NCBI GenBank assembly: GCA_021158405.1
Contig: JAGGUP010000083.1
Coordinates: 1 to 42,421 of the forward strand
DNA length: 42,421 nucleotides
Source: Bacteroidales bacterium
GTDB taxonomy: Bacteria > Bacteroidota > Bacteroidia > Bacteroidales > UBA12170
Direction of reading: 5' to 3'
Shown in pieces: positions 8,497-15,149 of this stretch. A model generated the notes under the pieces. It made no database searches, was not told the DNA's origin, and saw only the letters and a list, made by a program, of their open reading frames with translations. Within the stretch, counting starts at the first letter, position 1; the number at the start of each line of letters is the position of its first letter. Both the position numbers and the translations under genes were made by a program.

Positions 8497-9141
8497 TTAT
8501 TTATTTTCTGTTATTGGGTGATAAAATACATGTTCCGTTGGTTCCTGATTAGAGCAAGGAATACAAACTTTTTTACCCTCTTTTACTCTTAAGTAGCGTT
8601 CAAAGGTATATTCGTCGCATACTTCACATTTGGCTTTAGCAAAAGAGCCTTTCACTGGGGTGTAGTTAAAGTTCGGAAGCATCTCTATCGTGAAAAGTTC
8701 ATCAATTGATGCTGTCAACACTATATCAATTATATCTTGACTAACTTCGGTAGGAATATCAGAAGGCTCAACGCCTTTTTTACGGTATTTAAAAAAATCG
8801 TGAGGTGCTAGTTTTTCTTGAAATTCATTCTTTAAAAAGAACCGAACACCACCTTTTCCAGGATACCAAAATGTTGCTGCAACTTTTCCATAATTTAATT
8901 TTTCGATTAGTCCTTTACCAAAAGTTGCTCCTGTCGAAGACATTATTCCATCTTGCATACAGCCTTGCGGATGACCTACACCCATTTCTGATAAGACATG
9001 TAATTCATGGTCTTTACATCGTTCAATACCTAATTTTTCCATTGCCACGACGCCCATACGGTATCCAATAGGCATAAAAGGACATTGATGTCCATGAAAT
9101 TCATACGTCCAGTCCGGTACTTGAAATTTTTGTGTTTTCAT
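8497..9141 (-). CDS. FmdE-family protein with C-terminal zinc ribbon (copy 2)
   Basis: A 214-residue paralogue of the protein at 5157-5759. The N-terminal core begins YEFHGHQCP (Cys20) and includes GVGHPQGCMQDG (Cys61) and GATFGKGL. The zinc ribbon CEVC/CIPC uses Cys172, 175, 193 and 196, after which there is a tail of about 18 residues absent in copy 1. It is the first gene of unit C, so the unit starts and ends with an FmdE gene. The two copies differ clearly in sequence, so they look like separate functions rather than a recent duplication. Role unknown. Confidence 0.87.
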   Translation of the reverse strand: MKTQKFQVPDWTYEFHGHQCPFMPIGYRMGVVAMEKLGIERCKDHELHVLSEMGVGHPQGCMQDGIMSSTGATFGKGLIEKLNYGKVAATFWYPGKGGVRFFLKNEFQEKLAPHDFFKYRKKGVEPSDIPTEVSQDIIDIVLTASIDELFTIEMLPNFNYTPVKGSFAKAKCEVCDEYTFERYLRVKEGKKVCIPCSNQEPTEHVFYHPITENK

Positions 9142-9213
9142 AATTTATAATTTTAATTATTATTAAATCAAAGCAAGGCTATTTAGGCCTTAAACGTTAT
9201 CTTCATTCTATTT

Positions 9214-9221
9214 CAAATTTA
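9214..9221 (-). promoter_or_regulatory. Possible -7 box upstream of unit C
   Basis: TAAATTTG on the minus strand matches TAnnTTTG, 72 bases before the ATG of FmdE copy 2. No -33 TTG is seen at the expected distance. The resulting leader would contain a weak AAGGC/GCCTT hairpin (9175-9191). Confidence 0.35.
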
Positions 9222-9223
9222 GT

Positions 9224-9316
9224 TCATTCTGTTTTTCTCATTTTTACCATCTCGCCATTAAACTCACAGGCCTTTCCGCCATTCCAAACTTTAGCACTTA
9301 TTTTATATTCAAGCAT
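9224..9316 (-). CDS. Possible 30-residue protein or gene remnant
   Basis: An ATG-started frame of 30 codons ending in TGA, 47 bases after the ArsP-like permease gene. The product has an ordinary protein-like composition (MLEYKISAKVWNGGKACEFN at the start, then a lysine-rich end) with one cysteine. I do not recognise it. It could be a small member of unit B, the remaining start of a longer decayed gene, or chance. The rest of this 222-base gap (9142-9363) shows only the weak hairpin and the possible -7 box. Confidence 0.3.
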   Translation of the reverse strand: MLEYKISAKVWNGGKACEFNGEMVKMRKTE

Positions 9317-9363
9317 AGATTATTTTATTAGGTCGAATAAATTCTTTTTGTTGTTGAATATCA

Positions 9364-10407
9364 TTACATTACATAATTAAACACAAAGCCAACGATTACA
9401 ATCCCAATGGCAACAATGCCAACAAAAATGCTAATCAGTTGCCATTTGAGTACTTTTTTTAAGATGATGATTTCGGGAAGAGAGAGTGCAATAACCGACA
9501 TCATAAAAGCCAAAGCAGTACCAAGCGAAACGCCTTTTTCAATCAATACGCTGACGATTGGAATTATTCCTGCCGCATTAGAATACATTGGGATTCCTAT
9601 AAGTATTGCTAGGGGAACTCCATACCAATTTTCTTTACCTAAAAGAGCCGATAAAAAATCTTCGGGAACATATCCATGAGCTCCAGCACCAACGGCAATA
9701 CCAATTACAATGTAGATCCAGATTTTTCCAACAATCTCGGTAACGGCTTCGTAACCCGACTGAATTCGTTCGTAGAACGATGGTTTCTCTTCAATTTCGT
9801 CTTGATGATCCGCTTTTATCTGATAAACCCATTCGGCAACATATTTTTCCAAACCAAATTTCCCGATAATCCATCCCGATAAAATGGCAATTGTAAGTCC
9901 TGTGCCTACATAAATTAGCGCTACATTCCATCCAAAAAGTCCGACCAATAGCACTAAAGCTACTTCGTTAATCATTGGAGCTGCAATGAGAAAGGAAAAT
10001 GTGACTCCCAAAGGAACTCCGGATTCAACAAATCCTAAAAATAAAGGGATGGCTGAGCAAGAACAGAATGGGGTGATGATGCCGAGTAGGGAGGCTAAAA
10101 TATTTCCAGTAAAGAGCGATTTTCCTTCCAGAATTTTGCGAGTTTTCTTGGGAGTGAAAAAGGTTCGTAAAATTCCCACACCAAAAATGATGAGTATGAG
10201 CAATAGCATAACCTTGGGAACTTCAAAGATGAAAAAACGCAGTGTTTCAGTAAGATGTGTTCCTGCAACCAATCCAAATAGATCGTCAATGATAAAATTA
10301 GCCAATACTTGAAGATTCCAATAAGTGAGGATCCATAAAGGCAGAAGCAGTGCTGGAACAAACCAGCCATTCATATTTCTGTTTAATGTTAGTATTTTTT
10401 CTTTCAT
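9364..10407 (-). CDS. ArsP/YraQ-type permease (DUF318)
   Basis: A 347-residue inner-membrane protein with about eight to ten helices and the family motif TPFCSCSAIPLF (Cys115, Cys117), followed by SFLIAAPMINEVAL. A second motif, GIPMYSNAAGIIP, is in the C-terminal half. Members of this permease family include ArsP, which exports trivalent methylated or aromatic arsenicals. The frame stays open to an ATG at 10488, but that would overlap the previous gene by 38 bases and add a polar stretch. The ATG at 10407 has an A-rich leader and begins at the conserved region, so it is preferred. As the last clear gene of unit B it probably exports organoarsenicals, including those made by ArsM, but this is inference. 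Confidence 0.88.
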   Translation of the reverse strand: MKEKILTLNRNMNGWFVPALLLPLWILTYWNLQVLANFIIDDLFGLVAGTHLTETLRFFIFEVPKVMLLLILIIFGVGILRTFFTPKKTRKILEGKSLFTGNILASLLGIITPFCSCSAIPLFLGFVESGVPLGVTFSFLIAAPMINEVALVLLVGLFGWNVALIYVGTGLTIAILSGWIIGKFGLEKYVAEWVYQIKADHQDEIEEKPSFYERIQSGYEAVTEIVGKIWIYIVIGIAVGAGAHGYVPEDFLSALLGKENWYGVPLAILIGIPMYSNAAGIIPIVSVLIEKGVSLGTALAFMMSVIALSLPEIIILKKVLKWQLISIFVGIVAIGIVIVGFVFNYVM

Positions 10408-10450
10408 TTTTTCTTTTCGTAAAGAGCCGAACAATAGTTTTAAATTTTTT

Positions 10451-11149
10451 TTAGAAGAAAACGGTGATGATATAATAAATACCAACAATTATAAATAGTA
10501 TCGCAATTACTCTTCTAAACCAAAGTTCAAAAGTCTTGAGTTTATTATATACATTTCCTAGCGATCCAATACTATAGGCGATTAACCAGGCAAAAATTAT
10601 AACGGGGATTCCGGTAGCCAAGGCGAAAAATAGGGGTAAATACAAACCACTTGCACTACTAATGGTGATAGGTATTAACATACCGAAATAAAGCACACCA
10701 CTATAAGGGCAAAAGGCAAGCGCAAATACAATACCCAATAGAAGAATGCCCCAAAATCCGGTATTCGATTTATGCTCCATTTTTTCGGTTAGCGAAGCAA
10801 TGCCCGGGATTTTTAGTGTTAATATTCCGAGCATAAATAAACCTATGATTATTAGTAAGGGACCTAATATCTTTTCGCCCCAGACTTGAAAAAATCCAGC
10901 AATTTTAAATTGGCTTGCTCCAAAAAAGAAAATCAGACCCAAACCTGTATAGGTAATAGCCCTTCCCAGGGTATATACCAAACCATTGATAAATACTTTG
11001 CGCTGATTTTTCAGGTCTTTGCTAATGTACCCAATGGCAGTGATATTTGTGGCTAAAGGGCAGGGGCTAATGGCCGTCATAAGTCCCAAAATAAAGGCAG
11101 TTAGAATAGAAAACTGTGAATTCTCCAAAAATTGTTGTAATAATTCCAT
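10451..11149 (-). CDS. CcdA-like membrane protein, ArsG-type efflux candidate
   Basis: A 232-residue membrane protein of the CcdA/DsbD transmembrane superfamily with six or seven helices. The conserved Cys-Pro pairs SPCP (Cys30) and FCPYSG (Cys147) that carry electrons in CcdA are both present. In arsEFG-type operons, ArsG is a protein of this kind involved in resistance to aromatic arsenicals. The gene starts two bases after the stop of the ArsF-like lipoprotein gene, which carries a CxxC pair, so electron transfer between the two is plausible. Whether it mainly moves electrons or arsenicals cannot be decided here; the ArsG name is inferred from gene order. Confidence 0.8.
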   Translation of the reverse strand: MELLQQFLENSQFSILTAFILGLMTAISPCPLATNITAIGYISKDLKNQRKVFINGLVYTLGRAITYTGLGLIFFFGASQFKIAGFFQVWGEKILGPLLIIIGLFMLGILTLKIPGIASLTEKMEHKSNTGFWGILLLGIVFALAFCPYSGVLYFGMLIPITISSASGLYLPLFFALATGIPVIIFAWLIAYSIGSLGNVYNKLKTFELWFRRVIAILFIIVGIYYIITVFF

Positions 11150-11150
11150 T

Positions 11151-11585
11151 TTACATCAAAGAATCAATATTCGATTTTAATAAACTTTTCAATTGATCAG
11201 GATTTGTTATGGCATTTAAAAAGGCTTCGTTGGTTAAATCCACTTTTTTATCTCCCTTAATAATTAAAAGCGTTTGAAAACTAATATTGTATTTTTCAAC
11301 AAGAGCTTTATTGCTTTCTTCTTCTACATCTAAAGATTCAAAAACTACTTTATCACCATAATATTCCTTAATCGCACTACGTGTAACATTTTCAACGGCA
11401 ACACAAGTTTCGCAGCGTCGACTTGCATGAAAATAATATACTTTTAGATCATTATTTTCTATAGTATTTTCAGTCAAGATCTTCTTATTCGAATCATCTT
11501 TGGCAGGACCATTACAGCTAGTGATATTTAAGCTTAAAGTGGCTAATAGGATCAAAAAGCTAAATTTATAAACTAATTTTTTCAT
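11151..11585 (-). CDS. Thioredoxin-fold lipoprotein, ArsF-like
   Basis: A 144-residue protein with a lipoprotein signal (lipobox ITSC, acylated Cys24), followed by a short linker and a thioredoxin-like domain starting KVYYFHASRRCETC. The CETC pair (Cys58, Cys61) should be redox-active, and the later segment SFQTLLIIKG lies where thioredoxins carry the cis-proline loop, though the proline itself is missing. It should be anchored in the periplasm or outer membrane. Placement between the ArsE-like and ArsG-like genes matches the arsEFG order. A nitroreductase-type role on aromatic arsenicals has been proposed for that family; here it is inferred. Confidence 0.78.
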   Translation of the reverse strand: MKKLVYKFSFLILLATLSLNITSCNGPAKDDSNKKILTENTIENNDLKVYYFHASRRCETCVAVENVTRSAIKEYYGDKVVFESLDVEEESNKALVEKYNISFQTLLIIKGDKKVDLTNEAFLNAITNPDQLKSLLKSNIDSLM

Positions 11586-11600
11586 ATTTTTCAGGGAGGT

Positions 11601-11864
11601 TTATTTGTTAATTATTTGAACCAATTCATCAATAGAAGGCACTCTGCCTTTAAGGACAATTTTTCCATCAACCACTAAGGCGGGAGTGGTCATAACTCCA
11701 TATTTCATGATTTCCACAATGTCTTCTACTTTAGTTAGCGTGGCGTCCGCACCGCTTTGTTCAATGGCTTGTTGAGTAGCTTTTTCTAATGCTTTGCATT
11801 TGGAGCATCCTGTACCTAAAATTTTTATTTCCATATTCGCCGGTTTTATATTCTGAAAGTCCAT
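11601..11864 (-). CDS. Small redox-active disulfide protein, ArsE-like
   Basis: An 87-residue thioredoxin-fold protein, or 77 residues if it begins at the second ATG (11834), the length usual for the MTH895/TM0996 family of small redox disulfide proteins. The active CxxC is GTGCSKC (Cys20, Cys23 from the first ATG), and MTTPALVVDGK supplies the cis-proline loop. The first ATG has a more A-rich leader, so both starts are possible. No signal peptide, so it is cytoplasmic. As the first gene after arsR2 it corresponds to ArsE by position. Confidence 0.82.
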   Translation of the reverse strand: MDFQNIKPANMEIKILGTGCSKCKALEKATQQAIEQSGADATLTKVEDIVEIMKYGVMTTPALVVDGKIVLKGRVPSIDELVQIINK

Positions 11865-11938
11865 TTTTATACTTTTTAATTATTTGTATTTATGTAATTC
11901 GTCCATCGCAAAACAACGAACAATAGAGGTAAATTTTT

Positions 11939-12241
11939 TTAAATATTGAAAAAGCCCGCCAAAAGTTCTTTAGCCTCATCCCAGGCTTCTTTATTTAGGC
12001 AGTACTTGATTTTTGGTAATTCAATTTCCCCCTGAATGAGTCCAGCGTCTTTAAGTTCCTTTAAATGTTGCGAGAGAGTAGATTTTGCAATTGGTAAATC
12101 CATTGTTAAATCGCCGCTATAGCAGCAAGATTGTTTAGAAAGAAGTTCCAAAACGTAGATGCGAATTGGATGACTTAAGGCTTTCGCGTATCGTGCTAAT
12201 TTCTTTTGTTTGCTGGAAGGAATTTCAATTTCATTCATCAT
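11939..12241 (-). CDS. ArsR/SmtB-family repressor of unit B
   Basis: A 100-residue winged-helix repressor. The recognition segment is IAKSTLSQHLKELKDAGLI (51-69). Possible metalloid ligands are the Cys39-Cys40 pair and Cys81 in the wing sequence KIKYCLN, which align with Cys41 and Cys82 of the ArsR at 4695-5027; it lacks that protein's C-terminal CYEC. The shared cysteines suggest a common sensing site in both repressors. It is the first gene of unit B, with 74 bases before the ArsE-like gene, and its start codon touches a palindrome that is probably its own operator. The ligand (As(III) or methylarsenite) is not determined. Confidence 0.9.
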   Translation of the reverse strand: MMNEIEIPSSKQKKLARYAKALSHPIRIYVLELLSKQSCCYSGDLTMDLPIAKSTLSQHLKELKDAGLIQGEIELPKIKYCLNKEAWDEAKELLAGFFNI

Positions 12242-12260
12242 GTTCGTGTTTTACCGAACA
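12241..12260. promoter_or_regulatory. Candidate operator of the unit B repressor
   Basis: TGTTCGTGTTTTACCGAACA has perfect six-base arms TGTTCG/CGAACA around eight bases. It shares its first base with the arsR2 ATG. On the minus strand the box TATCTTTG (12259-12266), a TAnnTTTG match, overlaps its far end by two bases, so the transcription start would fall inside the palindrome. The sequence is unlike the operators at 5040-5086, so the two repressors probably do not cross-regulate. Confidence 0.65.
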
Positions 12261-12346
12261 AAGATATAATTTTTTTTTAATTAAGATCATAAAATAGAAA
12301 AATAAAATAGGAAATGATATAGAATAGGGTCTTTTTACTCGATTAT

Positions 12347-12700
12347 TCAGAGATTTTCTAATTCCTGTTTCAATTTATTTGGAAGTGATGCAACTATTAA
12401 AGCGTAGCTGTGATCAATCAATTCTGTAATAAGCTTTCCTGAAATAGAATCATCTATGTAAATGGTATTCCATAATTTTCTATTCAAATGATATCCGGGA
12501 ATTATTGCGGGATATTTTTCGCGAAGTTCAATAGCGCGTTCAGGATCGCATTTCAAACTAATAGCTAAATCACCATCCAAACTTAGAATAGCAAACATTT
12601 TGTTTTTAACTTTAAAAACTAAAGATGTTTCATCGAATGGAAAACTTTCAGTTACGGCTTGTTTGTTCAAACAATAAATACGAAGATCTTCAATATTCAC
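12347..12700 (-). CDS. MmcQ/YjbR-family protein
   Basis: A 117-residue cytoplasmic protein of the YjbR/MmcQ double-wing fold. Recognised from the pattern ESFPFDETSLVFKVKNKMFAI near the N-terminus, LSLKCDP-type central segment (here ISLKCDPERAIELRE) and HLNRKLWNTIYID before the C-terminal helices. The fold resembles DNA-binding CyaY-like domains, but no function is established. It is transcribed away from bcp and has no obvious operon partner; the gap on its far side leads to arsR2. Confidence 0.88.
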   Translation of the reverse strand: MNIEDLRIYCLNKQAVTESFPFDETSLVFKVKNKMFAILSLDGDLAISLKCDPERAIELREKYPAIIPGYHLNRKLWNTIYIDDSISGKLITELIDHSYALIVASLPNKLKQELENL

Positions 12701-12727
12701 AGTTCAAAAATACAAAAAAATGAAATG

Positions 12728-12822
12728 AAAAGAGTTTTCTTTTTTTGAAGACAGAACTAAAAGAAGAAGAATAAAGAATTGTTAATACTATTTTATAAGG
12801 CATGAGAAAAGAAAACTCTTTT
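12728..12822. repeat. Perfect 16-base inverted repeat in the bcp upstream region
   Basis: AAAAGAGTTTTCTTTT (12728-12743) and its exact reverse complement AAAAGAAAACTCTTTT (12807-12822) flank a 63-base AT-rich spacer in the divergent gap between yjbR and bcp. The second arm ends just before the putative bcp -7 box. They could be two half-sites of a regulator, a cruciform or an RNA stem. Confidence 0.7.
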
Positions 12823-12826
12823 TATG

Positions 12827-12834
12827 TACTTTTG
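12827..12834 (+). promoter_or_regulatory. Putative -7 box of bcp-recA
   Basis: TACTTTTG matches TAnnTTTG, 35 bases before the bcp ATG, the usual distance for a short leader. No -33 TTG is seen. Confidence 0.45.
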
Positions 12835-12869
12835 TTTCTTAATAAAGATAAATCACCTCACTATTTATT

Positions 12870-13343
12870 ATGGATACACTTAAGGTTGACAGTCAGGCTC
12901 CTGATTTTAAAGGTCTTGATCAAGACGAAAAAGAAGTTAATCTAAGCTATTTTAAAGGTAAAAAGCTAGTATTGTATTTTTACCCCAAAGCTAGTACTCC
13001 CGGATGCACTGCCGAATCTTGTGATTTCCGAGACAATTATCAGCGCTTGTTAGGAAAAGGTTTTGCAGTAGTTGGCGTAAGCGCAGATAGTATTAAAAGG
13101 CAAAAGAATTTTGCAGAAAAAAATACATTACCATTTCCTTTAATTGCAGATGAGCAGTTGGAAATTATCAAAGCTTATGGTTGTTGGGGACCTAAGAAAT
13201 TATATGGAAGAGAGTATGAGGGAATTTACCGCAAAACCTTCCTGATTGATGAAAACGGAAAGATTGAATTAATTATAGACAAAGTAAAAACAAAAGCATC
13301 CACGGAACAATTATTGGAAGCTTTAGAATTGAAAAACAAATAA
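12870..13343 (+). CDS. bcp: Thioredoxin-dependent thiol peroxidase, BCP/PrxQ type
   Basis: A 157-residue peroxiredoxin reducing hydrogen peroxide and organic peroxides with electrons from thioredoxin. The peroxidatic cysteine is Cys46 in FYPKASTPGCTAE, and the resolving Cys51 is five residues on, as in atypical two-Cys PrxQ enzymes. Length and the GISADS-like (here GVSADS) and PFPLIADE segments are normal. Three bases separate it from recA, so the two form one transcription unit, linking peroxide defence with DNA repair. Confidence 0.96.
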   Translation: MDTLKVDSQAPDFKGLDQDEKEVNLSYFKGKKLVLYFYPKASTPGCTAESCDFRDNYQRLLGKGFAVVGVSADSIKRQKNFAEKNTLPFPLIADEQLEIIKAYGCWGPKKLYGREYEGIYRKTFLIDENGKIELIIDKVKTKASTEQLLEALELKNK

Positions 13344-13346
13344 ATT

Positions 13347-14360
13347 ATGGCAAAATCAGACAATGAACAAGACATAAATAAGGAAAAGCTGAAAGCACTT
13401 CAGTTAACTTTAGATAAAATTGAAAAATCGTACGGAAAAGGTGCGGTTATGAAATTAGGAGATTCAGTTGTTGAGCCCATTGCTGCTATTTCTACCGGTT
13501 CTTTAGGTTTGGATACAGCCTTGGGAATTGGTGGTCTACCTCGTGGGCGTGTGGTTGAAATCTATGGTCCGGAATCATCAGGAAAAACAACGCTAGCTAT
13601 TCATGCTATAGCAGAAGCACAAAAAGCTGGAGGTATTGCCGCATTTATTGATGCCGAGCATGCTTTCGATCGGTTTTATGCTGAAAAATTAGGTGTTGAT
13701 ATTGAGAATCTATTGGTTTCTCAACCCGATAATGGTGAGCAAGCTTTAGAAATTACCGAAAATTTAATCCGTTCCGGTGCTATTGATATTATCGTAATTG
13801 ATTCTGTTGCGGCTTTAACGCCTCGTGCCGAAATTGAAGGTGAGATGGGTGATTCCAAAATGGGATTGCAGGCTCGTTTAATGTCACAAGCTTTGCGTAA
13901 ACTAACGGGAACTATCAATAAAACAGGAGCTACTTGTATTTTTATCAATCAGTTGCGTGAGAAAATAGGAATTATGTTTGGCAACCCTGAAACCACTACA
14001 GGTGGTAATGCGTTAAAGTTTTATGCTAGTGTTCGATTGGATATTCGGAAAATAGCAGTTATCAAGGATAAAGACCATGTAATTGGAACTCGCGTTCGCG
14101 TAAAAGTGGTTAAAAACAAAATTGCTCCGCCTTTCCGTCAAACCGAATTTGAAATTATGTTTGGTCAGGGGATTTCTAAGACTGGTGAAATTGTTGATAT
14201 GGGTGTTGAATACGAAATCATTAAAAAGGCAGGAAGCTGGTTTAGCTATGGCGATACTAAGCTTGGTCAGGGTAGAGATGCAGTAAAAGAGCTGTTGGTC
14301 GATAATCCTGAATTGGCCGAAGAGCTAGAAACGAAAATCAAGGAAGCTATAAAAGCATAA
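13347..14360 (+). CDS. recA: Recombinase RecA
   Basis: A 337-residue RecA of normal length. Walker A GPESSGKT is at residues 74-81, Walker B is in [12 protein letters not shown], the loop 1 region is in [12 protein letters not shown], and the DNA-binding loop 2 region is [16 protein letters not shown]. It forms ATP-dependent filaments on single-stranded DNA for homologous recombination and SOS signalling. The acidic C-terminal tail is shorter than in E. coli. No LexA-like palindrome is evident before bcp. A strong terminator follows 23 bases after the stop. Confidence 0.99.
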   Translation: MAKSDNEQDINKEKLKALQLTLDKIEKSYGKGAVMKLGDSVVEPIAAISTGSLGLDTALGIGGLPRGRVVEIYGPESSGKTTLAIHAIAEAQKAGGIAAFIDAEHAFDRFYAEKLGVDIENLLVSQPDNGEQALEITENLIRSGAIDIIVIDSVAALTPRAEIEGEMGDSKMGLQARLMSQALRKLTGTINKTGATCIFINQLREKIGIMFGNPETTTGGNALKFYASVRLDIRKIAVIKDKDHVIGTRVRVKVVKNKIAPPFRQTEFEIMFGQGISKTGEIVDMGVEYEIIKKAGSWFSYGDTKLGQGRDAVKELLVDNPELAEELETKIKEAIKA

Positions 14361-14383
14361 GCCTATATTCATAAATCAAATTG

Positions 14384-14410
14384 AGGCCGATATTCGTATC
14401 GGCCTTTTTT
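14384..14410 (+). terminator. Strong terminator of bcp-recA
   Basis: AGGCCGATA-TTCG-TATCGGCCT is a perfect nine-pair stem with a TTCG loop, running into six T (14405-14410). It has no T-run on the minus strand, so it acts one way. Confidence 0.93.
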
Positions 14411-14494
14411 CGGATCAATCTCCAACAGATATAGAACAGAGTTAATAGTATAGATTTTATCTGAAATATTTACAAGAATTTTAGCAGGAAAATA

Positions 14495-14836
14495 TTAGGA
14501 GTATTCTTTCTGAAGTTCAGCTAAATCGACAACAAGTTTATCTGTTGAAACTTGTAATTTATTAAAGAGATCAAGAAGTCCTGAGCCATCACCGGCACGC
14601 CCTTTTTCTTCAATAGTGCGAGCTAGATCTTCAGATTCTTTATCAAAGAAATTAGCCGTAACACCTTTTAAACTATGAGCAGTTTTATATATCTGATCAA
14701 AATCGCCAGCCTTTATCACTTGTTCCAGTTTAATCATTCTATCAGGATATTCGGTAATATAGATGGTGATAATATCACTTACAACTTCTTTGTCGAATAT
14801 CTCGTAATTCGAAGCGAAAACAGCCTTGTCAATCAT
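14495..14836 (-). CDS. Stand-alone histidine phosphotransfer (Hpt) protein
   Basis: A 113-residue all-helical protein that carries phosphate between hybrid histidine kinases and response regulators. The phospho-accepting His54 is in KTAHSLKGVTANF, the standard HSLKG motif, followed by the second helical hairpin (SEDLARTIEEKGRAG). No kinase or regulator gene adjoins it; the nearest receiver protein in the window is at 33355-33753. Single-gene unit between recA (convergent) and the feo genes. Confidence 0.93.
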   Translation of the reverse strand: MIDKAVFASNYEIFDKEVVSDIITIYITEYPDRMIKLEQVIKAGDFDQIYKTAHSLKGVTANFFDKESEDLARTIEEKGRAGDGSGLLDLFNKLQVSTDKLVVDLAELQKEYS

Positions 14837-14940
14837 AGTCCTGAGGTTTTATGCGGTAAAGATAATGAAAAATATAATAGTCGTGTCTTCTGTGAAACAA
14901 AATTATTTTAAAAATTTTTGATGGTTTAATCTGAATATAA

Positions 14941-15147
14941 TCAGGCGGTTTTTTTTGATTTGTGATTTTTGTGATCATACTGAATTGAATTCATATCGAA
15001 TCTTAAAGAGCAGCTTGAGCACGATCCACTTGCGCAACTGGAACAACCTTTATTATTAGTCGCCGGCTTGAAAAATTCTATGCTCTTGTGAATAATATGA
15101 AGAGCTGTAATTAGCAATATCAGATAAACAATAATTTCTTGTACCAT
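14941..15147 (-). CDS. FeoB-associated Cys-rich membrane protein
   Basis: A 68-residue protein with one N-terminal helix (3-20) and a CxxC-x4-CxxC cluster (Cys35, 38, 43, 46) followed by a His/Lys-rich tail. Small Cys-rich proteins of this type regularly follow feoB in Bacteroidota and take the position of FeoC. The frame stays open upstream to 15237, but that part overlaps feoB; the ATG at 15147, two bases past the feoB stop, gives the known family form. The cluster may bind iron or sense redox state. Confidence 0.88.
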   Translation of the reverse strand: MVQEIIVYLILLITALHIIHKSIEFFKPATNNKGCSSCASGSCSSCSLRFDMNSIQYDHKNHKSKKTA

Positions 15148-15149
15148 AA

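Noticed and set aside
9175-9191. AAGGC/GCCTT hairpin upstream of FmdE copy 2 as a terminator or riboswitch
   Set aside because: Only five pairs, no T-run after it on the minus strand and no riboswitch-like architecture.
10408-10488. Longer N-terminus for the ArsP-like permease starting at 10488
   Set aside because: It would overlap the end of the ArsG-like gene by 38 bases and adds a polar stretch before the conserved start; the ATG at 10407 fits better.
2373-12241. Arsenic island as a recent mobile element
   Set aside because: No transposase, integrase, tRNA junction or flanking direct repeat was found, and base composition looks like the surrounding genes. Older transfer cannot be excluded from sequence alone.
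14384-14410. recA terminator as a bidirectional terminator for the Hpt gene
   Set aside because: The minus-strand side has no T-run after the stem, so it should act only on bcp-recA.
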